Assembly (NCBI RefSeq): GCF_005405925.1
Contig: NZ_BJHV01000001.1
Span: 5,208,001-5,272,000 of the forward strand
DNA: 64,000 nucleotides
Source: Streptomyces antimycoticus
GTDB taxonomy: Bacteria > Actinomycetota > Actinomycetes > Streptomycetales > Streptomycetaceae
Reading direction: 5' to 3'
Within the stretch, counting starts at the first letter, position 1, and each line of letters begins with the position of its first letter. Positions 38,046-45,692 of this stretch are shown piece by piece. The notes beneath the pieces are model-generated. The model was not told where the DNA came from. It did not search any database and was given only the letters and a program-made list of their open reading frames with translations. The translations under genes and the position numbers were made by a program.

Positions 38046-38076
38046 CCCGCCCGGCGCCGAGATGGCGCCGGGCGGG
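38046..38076. terminator. Hairpin between convergent genes
   Basis: Thirteen-base perfect arms (38046-38058 and 38064-38076) around GAGAT, between the F420-type oxidoreductase and the amidohydrolase genes that converge here. Confidence 0.8.
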
Positions 38077-38082
38077 CCGCGT

Positions 38083-38150
38083 CATATCCCGAACAGGCGC
38101 GCGCCATATCCCGAACAGGCGCGCGCGTCATATCCCGAACAGACGCGCCG
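38083..38150. repeat. Threefold repeat of the amidohydrolase 3' end
   Basis: CATATCCCGAACAGRCGCG recurs at 38083, 38105 and 38129. The third copy is the last codons and stop of the amidohydrolase gene (RLFGI), so its end has been duplicated twice downstream. Confidence 0.7.
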
Positions 38151-38994
38151 CGTTCCCGTAGCACACCGCGCGCAGCCACTCCTCGTCCTGGCCGATCCGC
38201 GTCAGCGCGTCCAGCGCGTGCAGGTACCCGTACGGGATGTTGGGGAAGTCGCTCCCGAACAGCACCCGGTCCCCCAGCGCGGCCAGCCTTCCCCGCTCCG
38301 CCCGCGGAAACGGCCACCGGCTCTCGGTGAAGTCGGTGAAGGCCATCGTGGTGTCCAGATGCACCCCCTCGTACCGCTCCGCCAGCGCCAGGAAGTCCGC
38401 GTACTCCGGCAGCCCCATATGCGCGATGATCAGGCGCAGCCGAGGATGACGGGCCAGCACCCGCCCCACCGGCTCCGGCCCGGTGTACTTGCCCGGATCG
38501 GGCCCCGATCCGCAGTGGATGACGATGGGCGTCCCGCTCTCGGCGAGCGTGCCCCACACCGGGTCGAGCAGCGCGTCGCCCGGGTCGTACGCCCCCACCT
38601 GCACATGGGCCTTGAACACCCGCGCCCCGCCTTCGAGCGCCGCGCGCACGTACCCCTCCACACCGGGCTCGGGGAAGAAGGTCGCGGTGTGCAGACAGTC
38701 GGGGGTACGGGCGGCGAATCCGGCCGACCAGCCGTTCAGCCAGCGTGCCATCTCCGGCTTGTGGGGATAGAGCATCGAGGTGAAGGCCCGCACCCCGAAC
38801 GCCCTCAGCACCGCGAGGCGTTCGTCCTCCTCCTCGCGGTAGGTGATGTGCCAGCGGGGCTCGACGGCGTCGAAGTAGGCCCAGACCTTGTCCAGTACGC
38901 GCTGCGGCATGAAGTGGGTGTGCACATCGATGAGGCCGGGCAGCCCGAGTTCCTGCCAGAACCGCTGCACCGACACCACGGCGGAATCGTTCAT
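38128..38994 (-). CDS. Amidohydrolase family protein (ACMSD-like)
   Basis: A 288-aa metal-dependent hydrolase or decarboxylase of the amidohydrolase-2 group. Visible metal-site motifs: LIDVHTHFMP near the N-terminus (HxH), VIHCGSGPDPG (His), LIIAHMGLPEYADF (His) and FGSDFPNIPYG (Asp). ATG 38994 is used; a GTG three codons earlier (39003) is an alternative and neither has a strong ribosome site. It ends in RLFGI, typical for the family. Substrate unknown. Confidence 0.9.
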   Translation of the reverse strand: MNDSAVVSVQRFWQELGLPGLIDVHTHFMPQRVLDKVWAYFDAVEPRWHITYREEEDERLAVLRAFGVRAFTSMLYPHKPEMARWLNGWSAGFAARTPDCLHTATFFPEPGVEGYVRAALEGGARVFKAHVQVGAYDPGDALLDPVWGTLAESGTPIVIHCGSGPDPGKYTGPEPVGRVLARHPRLRLIIAHMGLPEYADFLALAERYEGVHLDTTMAFTDFTESRWPFPRAERGRLAALGDRVLFGSDFPNIPYGYLHALDALTRIGQDEEWLRAVCYGNAARLFGI

Positions 38995-39318
38995 GCGGGT
39001 CACGGTAGTTGCCCCGGGCGTCTGTGCTACAGCCTCGTCTCAGGGCCGCTGCGAGTTGATCACAGCCTCAACCAGTGATTTTGTCACGCCCATGATGATC
39101 TGCGGTGACAAGATCACCACAAGGGGAACCGACACGGTGAACTGACGCTCCGGCACCGGCGTATCCATCTGGGACTGGCCTCAGGCCGCCGCCTGAGGCC
39201 AGCACCCAAGGCCACCACCTGAGGCAGCGCCTACGGCCACCACCTCAGGCCGCCACCTCAGGCCACCGCCGCCCGCCCGACATCGTCACCGACCACGACC
39301 AGCCACGGGGGACCATCC
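38995..39318. other. Intergenic region with inverted and simple repeats
   Basis: No gene is seen. TTGTCAC (39081-39087) and GTGACAA (39105-39111) form an inverted repeat with a 17-base spacer near the middle. From 39181 to 39275 there are repeats of GGCCACCACCTGAGGC-like units (at least five), ending shortly before the lipoprotein start. Confidence 0.5.
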
Positions 39319-39945
39319 ATGCTCAACCGCCCGCCTCGCGCCACCCGATTCCGGGCCGCTCTCGGCTGCGCCCTCGGCGTCACCCTCCTCGGTCTCGCCA
39401 CCGCCGGCTGCGAGGACGACACCGCCGCGTCCGGCTCCGGCCGACGGCAGTCCGCGACCCGCGCCGACCTGGCGACCGACGGCGACGGCGGCAAGACGCT
39501 CCGGCTGGGCGAGCCCACGTCGATCACCTACAAGCGCGGCTCGGACCATATGCGGGGCGCCCTGCGGGTCACTGCGGTGAGCGTGCGCAAGGGCACACAT
39601 GCGGAGCTGAAGAAGGCGGGCACGGAACCGTCCGACATACGGACGACCCAGCCGTACTACGTCACCATGACCTTCGAGAACGTCGGCGAGAACTCCCTCC
39701 ACTACCCCTTCCTCAACACCCCCACCGGACTCGAGGACACCAGCGGTGTGGACGACCAGCCGCTCATTACCGGCGACACCGAGGTGGCGGCCTGCCCGGG
39801 CAAGGACCCGGACGACTTCGCGGTGGGAGCGAAGGTCTCCCTGTGCAAGGTGTTCCTGGTGCCGAACGGCATACGGCCGGCGGTGGTGACATACAGCACA
39901 GGCGATGACACCAAGCGGCCGGTGAGCTGGAAGGTCAGGCGCTGA
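39319..39945 (+). CDS. Secreted lipoprotein, DUF4352-like
   Basis: A 208-aa lipoprotein: signal peptide with lipobox LATAGC (Cys at about 31), an Arg/Asp-rich linker, and an immunoglobulin-like beta domain (ITYKRGSDHMRGALRVTAVSV...YYVTMTFENVGENSLHYPF...) resembling DUF4352. Two Cys (AACPGKD, SLCKVF) may form a disulfide. ATG 39319 follows GGGGGAC. Function unknown; surface-exposed. Confidence 0.82.
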   Translation: MLNRPPRATRFRAALGCALGVTLLGLATAGCEDDTAASGSGRRQSATRADLATDGDGGKTLRLGEPTSITYKRGSDHMRGALRVTAVSVRKGTHAELKKAGTEPSDIRTTQPYYVTMTFENVGENSLHYPFLNTPTGLEDTSGVDDQPLITGDTEVAACPGKDPDDFAVGAKVSLCKVFLVPNGIRPAVVTYSTGDDTKRPVSWKVRR

Positions 39946-40013
39946 CGGCGGCGGGGTGGAGGCGGCCGGAGGCTGCGGTTCCCGCCCCTCGAACCACGAG
40001 ATGACCGAACGAC

Positions 40014-40048
40014 CGAGGGCCCGGCACTGGAAAAGTGCCGGGCCCTCG
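40014..40048 (-). terminator. Terminator of the initiator tRNA gene
   Basis: Fifteen-base perfect arms (40014-40028 and 40034-40048) with loop GGAAA, just beyond the 3' end of the minus-strand tRNA. Confidence 0.88.
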
Positions 40049-40057
40049 ATACCTGAG

Positions 40058-40131
40058 TAGCGGGGACAGGATTTGAACCTGCGACCTCTGGGTTATGAGC
40101 CCAGCGAGCTACCGAGCTGCTCCACCCCGCG
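40058..40131 (-). tRNA. tRNA-fMet (CAT), initiator
   Basis: A 74-nt tRNA with anticodon loop CTCATAA (CAT), three GC pairs GGG/CCC closing the anticodon stem, and a mismatch at the first acceptor pair (C1-T72), both initiator hallmarks. T-loop GGTTCAAATCC. CCA not encoded. Confidence 0.95.
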
Positions 40132-40193
40132 TCGGTGAACGTAACTCTACGTCGTTCTCCCCGCTAAGGGAAATCCACCCTCCCCACGCCGAC

Positions 40194-40543
40194 TCAGCGA
40201 AGGACCTCGACCACGACCGAGACGGCTCCGATGACCGCCCCGTACCCGAGGATCGTCAGCAGCGGCCAGGGGACGGGCCGGGGAACCGGCACCCGCCGTG
40301 CAGATCGACCATGCCGACGATCGGCACAGTGACGAAGATCACCGCGTTCAACACGCCCATGACCCCGGCCGCCCGCTTCCCTCGCGCGCCTTGCGGGCCA
40401 TGGCGCTCGCGGATCGCGGGCGGATAGTCATCGACCAGCGCGTCCCTGGCGACCAGCAGCCCGCCGACGATGACCCCGGCGAACAGCACCACCAGCACAA
40501 GAGCATAGGAAAGGCTCACCGCGACAAGCTGCCACCAGCTCAT
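40194..40543 (-). CDS. Small membrane protein, frameshifted near the C-terminus
   Basis: The frame from ATG 40543 reads MSWWQLVAVSLSYALVLVVLFAGVIVGG (helix 1), an ERHGPQGARGKRAAG loop and VLNAVIFVTVPIVGMVDL (helix 2), then stops early at 40256. One lost base at about 40274-40277 explains this: the shifted frame continues PWPLLTILGYGAVIGAVSVVVEVLR (helix 3) and stops at 40194, giving 116 aa. Function unknown. An iron-box-like sequence lies just upstream (40568-40586). Confidence 0.6.
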
Positions 40544-40567
40544 GGCACCGCAGCATAGAGCAGACGC

Positions 40568-40586
40568 TTAGGCCTACCTAAGCTAA
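40568..40586 (-). promoter_or_regulatory. Possible iron box (DmdR/IdeR-type)
   Basis: On the minus strand TTAGCTTAGGTAGGCCTAA matches the 19-bp iron-box consensus (TTAGGTTAGGCTAACCTAA) at 14 positions, including both ends. It lies 25 bp upstream of the small membrane protein ATG and contains GCTTAGG-CCTA-CCTAAGC as an inverted repeat. Confidence 0.5.
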
Positions 40587-40619
40587 TCGCCCCGTCCGGC
40601 CTCACCGGCCCTGAGTTCA

Positions 40620-41249
40620 TCACCCGACGCCGGGCGATGCGCCGCCGCACAATCCACCGGCCAGCGCATCGAAGGCCAACGTCAGCCGACGTAGATGCGC
40701 GGCACTGATCTCGTCGATATCCCCTCCGGCAAGCCGCCGCCGCACCGTTTCGACGGCAACCGTGCGGTACGCGGCCACGAGCAGGGCCGCGGTCAGCGCG
40801 CTGTCGCCGGAGAAGCGGGCGTCGGCATCGAGTTCCGCCCTAAGCGCCTCCTCCATCTCGGACGCGAAGAGGCGGAGTCGGGCGATCAGCGCGGGAGACG
40901 CCATCAGAGTGCGCATGAACGGCTCGACGCCCTCCCCCAGCCCGGACAGCACATGGCGTTCCGTGGCCAGCGCGAGGGCGGCTTGGCGCATCGCTTCAAC
41001 GGGGTCGAGGTGGTCCGCACGCTCGCGGATCACGGTCCGCATGGTGTCGAGGGCGTCCGGAAAGCGGTCGAACAGAAGGTCCTCTTTGCGGTCGAAGTGG
41101 GCGAAGACCGTCACCTTCGACACTCCGGCGGCTGCGGCGACCTCGTTGATGGTCACGTCATCGAACCCGCGCTCCAGGAACAGCTCGGTGGCGACGGATG
41201 CGATGCGAGCCCGGGTCTGTGCTCCGCCGCGGTCCCCTCGATTCGGCAT
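40620..41249 (-). CDS. TetR-family transcriptional regulator
   Basis: A 209-aa repressor with N-terminal helix-turn-helix (ATELFLERGFDDVTINEVAAAAGVSKVTVFAHFDRKEDLLFDRF, about residues 20-62) and a TetR ligand domain. ATG 41249. It is divergent from an FAD monooxygenase 68 bp away; two TTAC-N3-GTAA palindromes in between are the likely operators. Probably senses an aromatic substrate of the monooxygenase. Confidence 0.92.
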   Translation of the reverse strand: MPNRGDRGGAQTRARIASVATELFLERGFDDVTINEVAAAAGVSKVTVFAHFDRKEDLLFDRFPDALDTMRTVIRERADHLDPVEAMRQAALALATERHVLSGLGEGVEPFMRTLMASPALIARLRLFASEMEEALRAELDADARFSGDSALTAALLVAAYRTVAVETVRRRLAGGDIDEISAAHLRRLTLAFDALAGGLCGGASPGVG

Positions 41250-41277
41250 GTGACAACGCTAACCTTCCTCGTTACCC

Positions 41278-41301
41278 TTACCCGGTAAATTTACTGAGTA
41301 A
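41278..41301. promoter_or_regulatory. Tandem TetR operators TTACCCGGTAA and TTACTGAGTAA
   Basis: Two 11-bp palindromes of the form TTAC-N3-GTAA start at 41278 and 41291, 13 bp apart, in the short gap between the TetR gene and the FAD monooxygenase. One sits directly before the AAGGAG ribosome site. Confidence 0.7.
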
Positions 41302-41317
41302 GGATAAGGAGCTCGCC

Positions 41318-42973
41318 ATGCAGCGCACCGATGTGATCGTTGTCGGAGCCGGTCCCACGGGCCTCTTCCTCGCCGGCGAACTGGCCCTCTTGGGCGTGCG
41401 GGTGACGGTTCTGGAGCGGCTCCAGAAGCCCGATCCGACGATCAAGGCCGGGTCGATCAACGTCGCCAGCGCCGAAATCCTCGACCGGCGCGGGTTGCTG
41501 CCGGCCGCGGAGCAGGTACAGCGCCGGCTCTTCGCATCCGTCGGCGCCTTCGCCGGCCGTAAGAACGCCTTCGCGAGCCAGCCGGACTCGCACGAGGAGG
41601 GCCCGCGCGAGCGTGCCACGCACCGCTTCCCGGTCGCCGGACACTTCGCGGGCATGCTGTTCCGCAATGAGCTGGTCGATCAGGGCGACCCGGTGCTGGC
41701 CGGGCACACCGCGGCGGCCAACGGCATCCTCGTTCCCCAACACGACCTCGAACTGCTGCTCGGGGAGCACTGCGCCCGTCTCGGCGTAGAGGTTCGCCGC
41801 GGTATCGAGGTCCACGGCGTGCGCGGCGCGGACGCGAACCTTACGGACGGCGTCGACGTCGACGCCGATGTCGACGCCGATGCCGATGCCGATGTCGTGG
41901 TGGAGACCAGCGCCGGTGCAATGACAGCCGGGTGGGTCGTCGCCGCTGACGGCGGCCGCAGCGCGATCCGCAGGCAACTGCGCATCGACTTCGTCGGCAC
42001 CGACCCACAGATGGTGGGATACCAGGCGGTCGCCGACTTCGACGACCCCAGCGGGCTGAGCCGCGGCTGGACCTGGACGCCCCGCGGAATCTACGCCTAC
42101 GGCCCGATTCCCGGCCGCATTCTCGTCGCCCGCTTCGGCCCGCAGCCGCAGGACCGCGACGCCCCCGTCACGCTGGAGGAACTGCAGCAGGCCATACGCG
42201 ACGTCACCGGTGTCGACGTGACGCTCAACGGCCTTCGCGGCCGGGCGACCCGCTGGTCCGACAATGCGCGGCAGGCCCAGTCCTACCGGCACGGCCGGGT
42301 GCTCCTCGCGGGCGATGCCGCCCACGTGCACTCGCCGTTCAGCGGCCAGGGCCTGAACCTCGGCCTGGGCGACGCCGTCAACCTCGGCTGGAAACTCGCC
42401 GCGACCGTGCACGGATACGCTCCGGCCGGGCTGCTCGACACTTACGAGAGCGAACGCCACCCGATCGCGGCCTGGGTCCTCGACTGGACGCGGGCGCAGG
42501 TCGCCCTGATGCGCGGCGACGAGCGGACCGCGCAGCTGCGCAAGGTCGTCGGCGAGGAACTGTTCACGGTGCCGGGCGTGATGAACCGCGTCGTCGCGCT
42601 GACGTCGGGGATCACCCAGCACTACGACGTAGCCGACAAGATCACCGACGAGAGCGAGTCGGCGGCACCAGTCGGATCGATCGCCGGAGATGTCACGTTG
42701 CCGTCCTCCGGCGGCCGGCTCGCCGACCACGCCCACGACGGCCGCTTCGTCCTCGTCGACCGTTCCCCCGACGGCCGCTTCGCCCAGGCCGTACGCCCGC
42801 TGGAGCACAGGATCGCCTACGTCGCCGACCCCGCCCACACATCGCCGCCCAGCCTGTTCGTACGTCCGGACGGTGTCATCATCTGGGCCACCTCACCCGA
42901 CAGCGCTTCGTCCGACGACGCCGTCCTCAATGAGCTCGACACCGCCATCCGGCGTTGGGTCGGCACGCGCTGA
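41318..42973 (+). CDS. FAD-dependent aromatic monooxygenase (PheA/TfdB, Rox-like)
   Basis: A 551-aa group A flavin hydroxylase. It has GxGxxG (VIVVGAGPTGLFLAGELALLG), the DG motif (WVVAADGGRSAIRRQL) and the GD motif (GRVLLAGDAAHVHSPFSGQGLNLGLGDAVNLGWKLAA), plus a thioredoxin-like C-terminal domain of about 130 residues without catalytic Cys. The family includes phenol hydroxylases and the rifampicin monooxygenase Rox; substrate here is unknown. An Asp/Ala/Val repeat (residues about 185-200, VDVDADVDADADAD) is a small GTCGAC/GCCGAT expansion. ATG 41318 with AAGGAG. Controlled by the divergent TetR protein. Confidence 0.93.
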   Translation: MQRTDVIVVGAGPTGLFLAGELALLGVRVTVLERLQKPDPTIKAGSINVASAEILDRRGLLPAAEQVQRRLFASVGAFAGRKNAFASQPDSHEEGPRERATHRFPVAGHFAGMLFRNELVDQGDPVLAGHTAAANGILVPQHDLELLLGEHCARLGVEVRRGIEVHGVRGADANLTDGVDVDADVDADADADVVVETSAGAMTAGWVVAADGGRSAIRRQLRIDFVGTDPQMVGYQAVADFDDPSGLSRGWTWTPRGIYAYGPIPGRILVARFGPQPQDRDAPVTLEELQQAIRDVTGVDVTLNGLRGRATRWSDNARQAQSYRHGRVLLAGDAAHVHSPFSGQGLNLGLGDAVNLGWKLAATVHGYAPAGLLDTYESERHPIAAWVLDWTRAQVALMRGDERTAQLRKVVGEELFTVPGVMNRVVALTSGITQHYDVADKITDESESAAPVGSIAGDVTLPSSGGRLADHAHDGRFVLVDRSPDGRFAQAVRPLEHRIAYVADPAHTSPPSLFVRPDGVIIWATSPDSASSDDAVLNELDTAIRRWVGTR

Positions 42974-43013
42974 GAGAGCCGGTCGGTGCAAACGGAGCTG
43001 CGAGGTCCGAGGC

Positions 43014-43316
43014 TCAGGAGGCCAACCGCTCGCGTGCGGTGCGACCGGATCCTGAGGGTTCGGCCTCGCCGTCGGACTGGTTGATCTCGGCCCACACCTC
43101 ATCGAGCGAAAGGCCGAGGACGTCGGCGATCGCCGCGATGGTCGGGAAGGCAGGGGTGGCTACGCGACCGGACTCGATCTTCCGAAGGGTCTCTGGTGAG
43201 ACACCCGCGTCCAGCGCGGTATCGAGCATCGAGCGCTCCCCCCTGGCCCGACGGAGGAGGGCGCCGAGGCGCTGACCGCGCTCGACCTCTGCGGGAGTAA
43301 GCGGCAACCTGACCAT
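43014..43316 (-). CDS. XRE-family helix-turn-helix regulator
   Basis: A 100-aa single-domain repressor-like protein: GALLRRARGERSMLDTALDAGVSPETLRKIESGRVATPAFPTIAAIADVLGLSLDEVW is a Cro/C1-type HTH. ATG 43316. It is divergent from a methionine aminopeptidase gene; the shared region has duplicated CCGGTATAGT boxes overlapping promoter-like TATAGT elements, so autoregulation and control of the peptidase are likely. Confidence 0.9.
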   Translation of the reverse strand: MVRLPLTPAEVERGQRLGALLRRARGERSMLDTALDAGVSPETLRKIESGRVATPAFPTIAAIADVLGLSLDEVWAEINQSDGEAEPSGSGRTARERLAS

Positions 43317-43329
43317 GGCGCCGATTCTA

Positions 43330-43356
43330 ATACCGGTATAGTAAGCCCGGTATAGT
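43330..43356. promoter_or_regulatory. XRE operator: ATACCGGTAT palindrome and CCGGTATAGT direct repeat
   Basis: A perfect 10-bp palindrome at 43330-43339; CCGGTATAGT is repeated at 43333-43342 and 43347-43356 (14 bp apart). Each copy ends in a -10-like TATAGT. Confidence 0.65.
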
Positions 43357-43390
43357 TATTGGTTACGTGAGTACGTGAGAAGGACGCCGC

Positions 43391-44173
43391 ATGATCGAGA
43401 TCCTGAGCCCCACCGAACTGACCCGAGCAAAGGACACCGGCGCTCTGGTCGCCGACATCCTGCACACGCTGAAGGGCCGTAGCACGGTCGGCACGAACCT
43501 TCTGGACATCGATCGGTGGGCCAAGGCCATGATCGTCGAGGCGGGAGCGCTGTCCTGCTACGTCGACTACGAGCCGTCCTTCGGACGCGGCCCGTTCGGC
43601 CACTACATCTGCACGGCCGTCAACGACGCCGTGCTCCACGGACGGCCGTACGACTACACCCTTGCCGACGGCGATCTGCTGACACTCGACCTCGCCGTCT
43701 CCAAAGCCGGAGTCGCCGCGGACGCCGCCATCAGCTTCATCGTGGGCGACGCGAAGCCCCCGGAGAGCATCGCGATGATCGATGCGACCGAACGCGCACT
43801 GGCCGCGGGGATCGCCGCCGCCGGGCCCGGCGCTCGCATCGGCGACATCTCCCATGCCATCGGCACGGTCCTCAGCGAGGCGGGGTACCCGATCAACACC
43901 GAGTTCGGCGGTCATGGCATCGGATCGACGATGCACCAGGACCCGCACGTGTCGAACACCGGACGGCCGGGCCGTGGTTACAAACTGCGCCCTGGGCTGC
44001 TGCTGGCACTGGAGCCGTGGATCATGGCGGACACCGCCGAGCTCGTCACCGATGCCGACGGCTGGACCCTCCGCAGCGCGACCGGCTGCCGCACGGCGCA
44101 CAGCGAGCACACGATCGCCATCACCGACGACGGAGCCGACATCCTCACCCTGCCCCAGCAGATGCGGCCGTGA
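43391..44173 (+). CDS. map: Type I methionyl aminopeptidase
   Basis: A 260-aa M24 metalloprotease that removes initiator Met. The pita-bread fold metal ligands are present: LTLDLAVSKAGVAADAAISF (Asp and Asp), FGGHGIGSTMHQDPHVSN (His), LALEPWIM (Glu), and SEHTIAITDDG (Glu). It lacks the N-terminal zinc-finger extension of some family members. Length is normal. It appears to be an accessory copy, since it sits with an XRE regulator rather than in the ribosomal adk-map-infA cluster. Overlaps the next gene by four bases. Confidence 0.93.
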   Translation: MIEILSPTELTRAKDTGALVADILHTLKGRSTVGTNLLDIDRWAKAMIVEAGALSCYVDYEPSFGRGPFGHYICTAVNDAVLHGRPYDYTLADGDLLTLDLAVSKAGVAADAAISFIVGDAKPPESIAMIDATERALAAGIAAAGPGARIGDISHAIGTVLSEAGYPINTEFGGHGIGSTMHQDPHVSNTGRPGRGYKLRPGLLLALEPWIMADTAELVTDADGWTLRSATGCRTAHSEHTIAITDDGADILTLPQQMRP

Positions 44174-44598
44174 GCGACGCGTTGTACGTGAGGTTTCAGG
44201 GGACCGCCCGAAGCCCGCGAGGCCACTTCCCCGGTGTCTTCGCACTGGCCAACGGCCTCGCGCGGGCAGGCCGGCTGAGTGACGAGGAACTTCGCTTCTG
44301 GCGAGCGGGCAACGACTGGTTCAACGCCAACTTCGCCAACCCCTCCGAGGTCGATCCCTCGGTCTACGACCCCGAACTCAATCCAGGAGCGGTGGCATGG
44401 TTCAAGACCACCGCCCCGGAACTGATCGCCCGGGTGGACGGCTATCTGAAGATCCTCGCCCTGCATGACGTCGCCTGCGAGCGAATCGAATCATCGAACC
44501 CAGGAAAGATCGTCTACGAGGACCCGGATCAGGTAGTCGTCACTCCCTGGGCACACAAAACTCCCTGGGCACACGAAGGCACAGGACGGCTGGAGTGA
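44170..44598 (+). CDS. Conserved hypothetical protein coupled to methionine aminopeptidase
   Basis: A 142-aa protein starting with GTG that overlaps the map stop (GTGA). It contains FRGTARSP-like FQGTARSPRGHFPGVFALANGLARAGRLSDEELRFWRAGNDWFNANFANPSEVDP, a conserved actinobacterial family I recognise but cannot name. The end has a 17-bp tandem duplication (TPWAHKTPWAHE). Function unknown; translational coupling suggests a link to the peptidase. Confidence 0.8.
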   Translation: MSDALYVRFQGTARSPRGHFPGVFALANGLARAGRLSDEELRFWRAGNDWFNANFANPSEVDPSVYDPELNPGAVAWFKTTAPELIARVDGYLKILALHDVACERIESSNPGKIVYEDPDQVVVTPWAHKTPWAHEGTGRLE

Positions 44599-44689
44599 CG
44601 GCGGCGAGTAGCGACACACACGCCACTCCTCCACTGCCCCACCGACCCCCGGCACAGCGTCAACGGCCATGGCGTCGCTCACCCTCGAT

Positions 44690-44737
44690 CCGACCCTCAG
44701 TCCGACTCTCGATCCGACCCTCAGCCCGACCCTCGAT
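44690..44737. repeat. 24-bp tandem repeat at the HAD gene end
   Basis: Two 24-bp units (44690-44713 and 44714-44737), each a near double of CCGACCCTCAG/CCGAYYCTCGAT, preceded by a half unit. It overlaps the last codons of the dehalogenase gene. Confidence 0.65.
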
Positions 44738-45425
44738 CCGGGCCGCGACCGCCATACCGCTCGATCAGCCGGTCGGCGACCGCATCGAGGTCCTGCCCGA
44801 TGTAGTCGGGCTGCGGGCCGACGCCGAGGGGCGCGTTGCCCTCGCGGAGGATGAGCGCGGACTGCCAACCGGCCGCCGCAGCGCCGATCGTGTCCCAGAC
44901 GTGGCACGCGATCATGCAGATGTCCCCAGGATCGGCCTCGAGCGCGGCGGCCACCCCCTGGTACACCTCCGGCGCCGGCTTATGGCGTCGTACGGTCTCC
45001 ACGCTGAAGCGGCGCTCGAACAGATCGATCACCCCCGCCCGCTCCAACTGCCGCTCGGAGGCCTCCAGCGTGTTGTTGGTGAGCGTGAACAGCCGGAAGC
45101 CATGGTCGCGCAGCCGACGCAGGGCCGCCGGGACTTCGGGATGGGGCGGCATACTGCCAAACCGCTCCGTGAGCTCGGCGCCATCGGCGTCACTGATCGT
45201 GATGTCGCGGGTGGCGGCGAGCATCCGGAGCACGGCACCGCCGATGTCGGTGAACGGAACGTACGCTCCGCTGAGCGTGAGCGCCTCGGAGTAGGTGACC
45301 AGGTTGGCGAACCACAGGCGCATGGCGCCGGGGTCGTCGAAAATCCTGTCAAAGGCGGGGCGGAGCGCATCCAGGTCGAGCAGGGTTTCGTTGACGTCGA
45401 AGACCAGGATCGGTCGCTCAGGCAT
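44721..45425 (-). CDS. Haloacid dehalogenase, type II
   Basis: A 234-aa HAD hydrolase. Motif I is VFDVNETLLDLDALRP (nucleophile Asp), motif II FTLTNNTLE, motif III Lys in RRHKPAPEVYQG, and motif IV near MIACHVWDTIGAAAAGWQSALI. This is the L-2-haloacid dehalogenase (TIGR01428/01493) pattern. ATG 45425 has AAGGAT upstream. The physiological substrate may not be halogenated. Confidence 0.92.
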   Translation of the reverse strand: MPERPILVFDVNETLLDLDALRPAFDRIFDDPGAMRLWFANLVTYSEALTLSGAYVPFTDIGGAVLRMLAATRDITISDADGAELTERFGSMPPHPEVPAALRRLRDHGFRLFTLTNNTLEASERQLERAGVIDLFERRFSVETVRRHKPAPEVYQGVAAALEADPGDICMIACHVWDTIGAAAAGWQSALILREGNAPLGVGPQPDYIGQDLDAVADRLIERYGGRGPDRGSG

Positions 45426-45692
45426 AACGGATCCTTCGTTCACCGGCGGGACAGAAGACTCTCAGGGCGGCACGGGTCACCAGCATGTCCCCACACAACC
45501 GTGATCGACGGCATCGACGGCACGCGCTGCGAACGATGCGGCGAAAAGCCCGTTTTTGCCGACGCTCGCGACCGCACTGCCGACGGCCCGCCTCGGACGT
45601 TAGCCGGGCGTTAGCCGTACGGCGATGGATCGCCAGCGGTGCCCGACAGTCTTGTTCTCACGAAGCCGAAACACCACGTCGAGCGAACGGGA

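Noticed and set aside
44541..44573. Frameshift in the 142-aa protein due to the TPWAHK/TPWAHE duplication
   Set aside because: The duplication keeps the frame and the stop is reasonable, so it is just a short tandem duplication.
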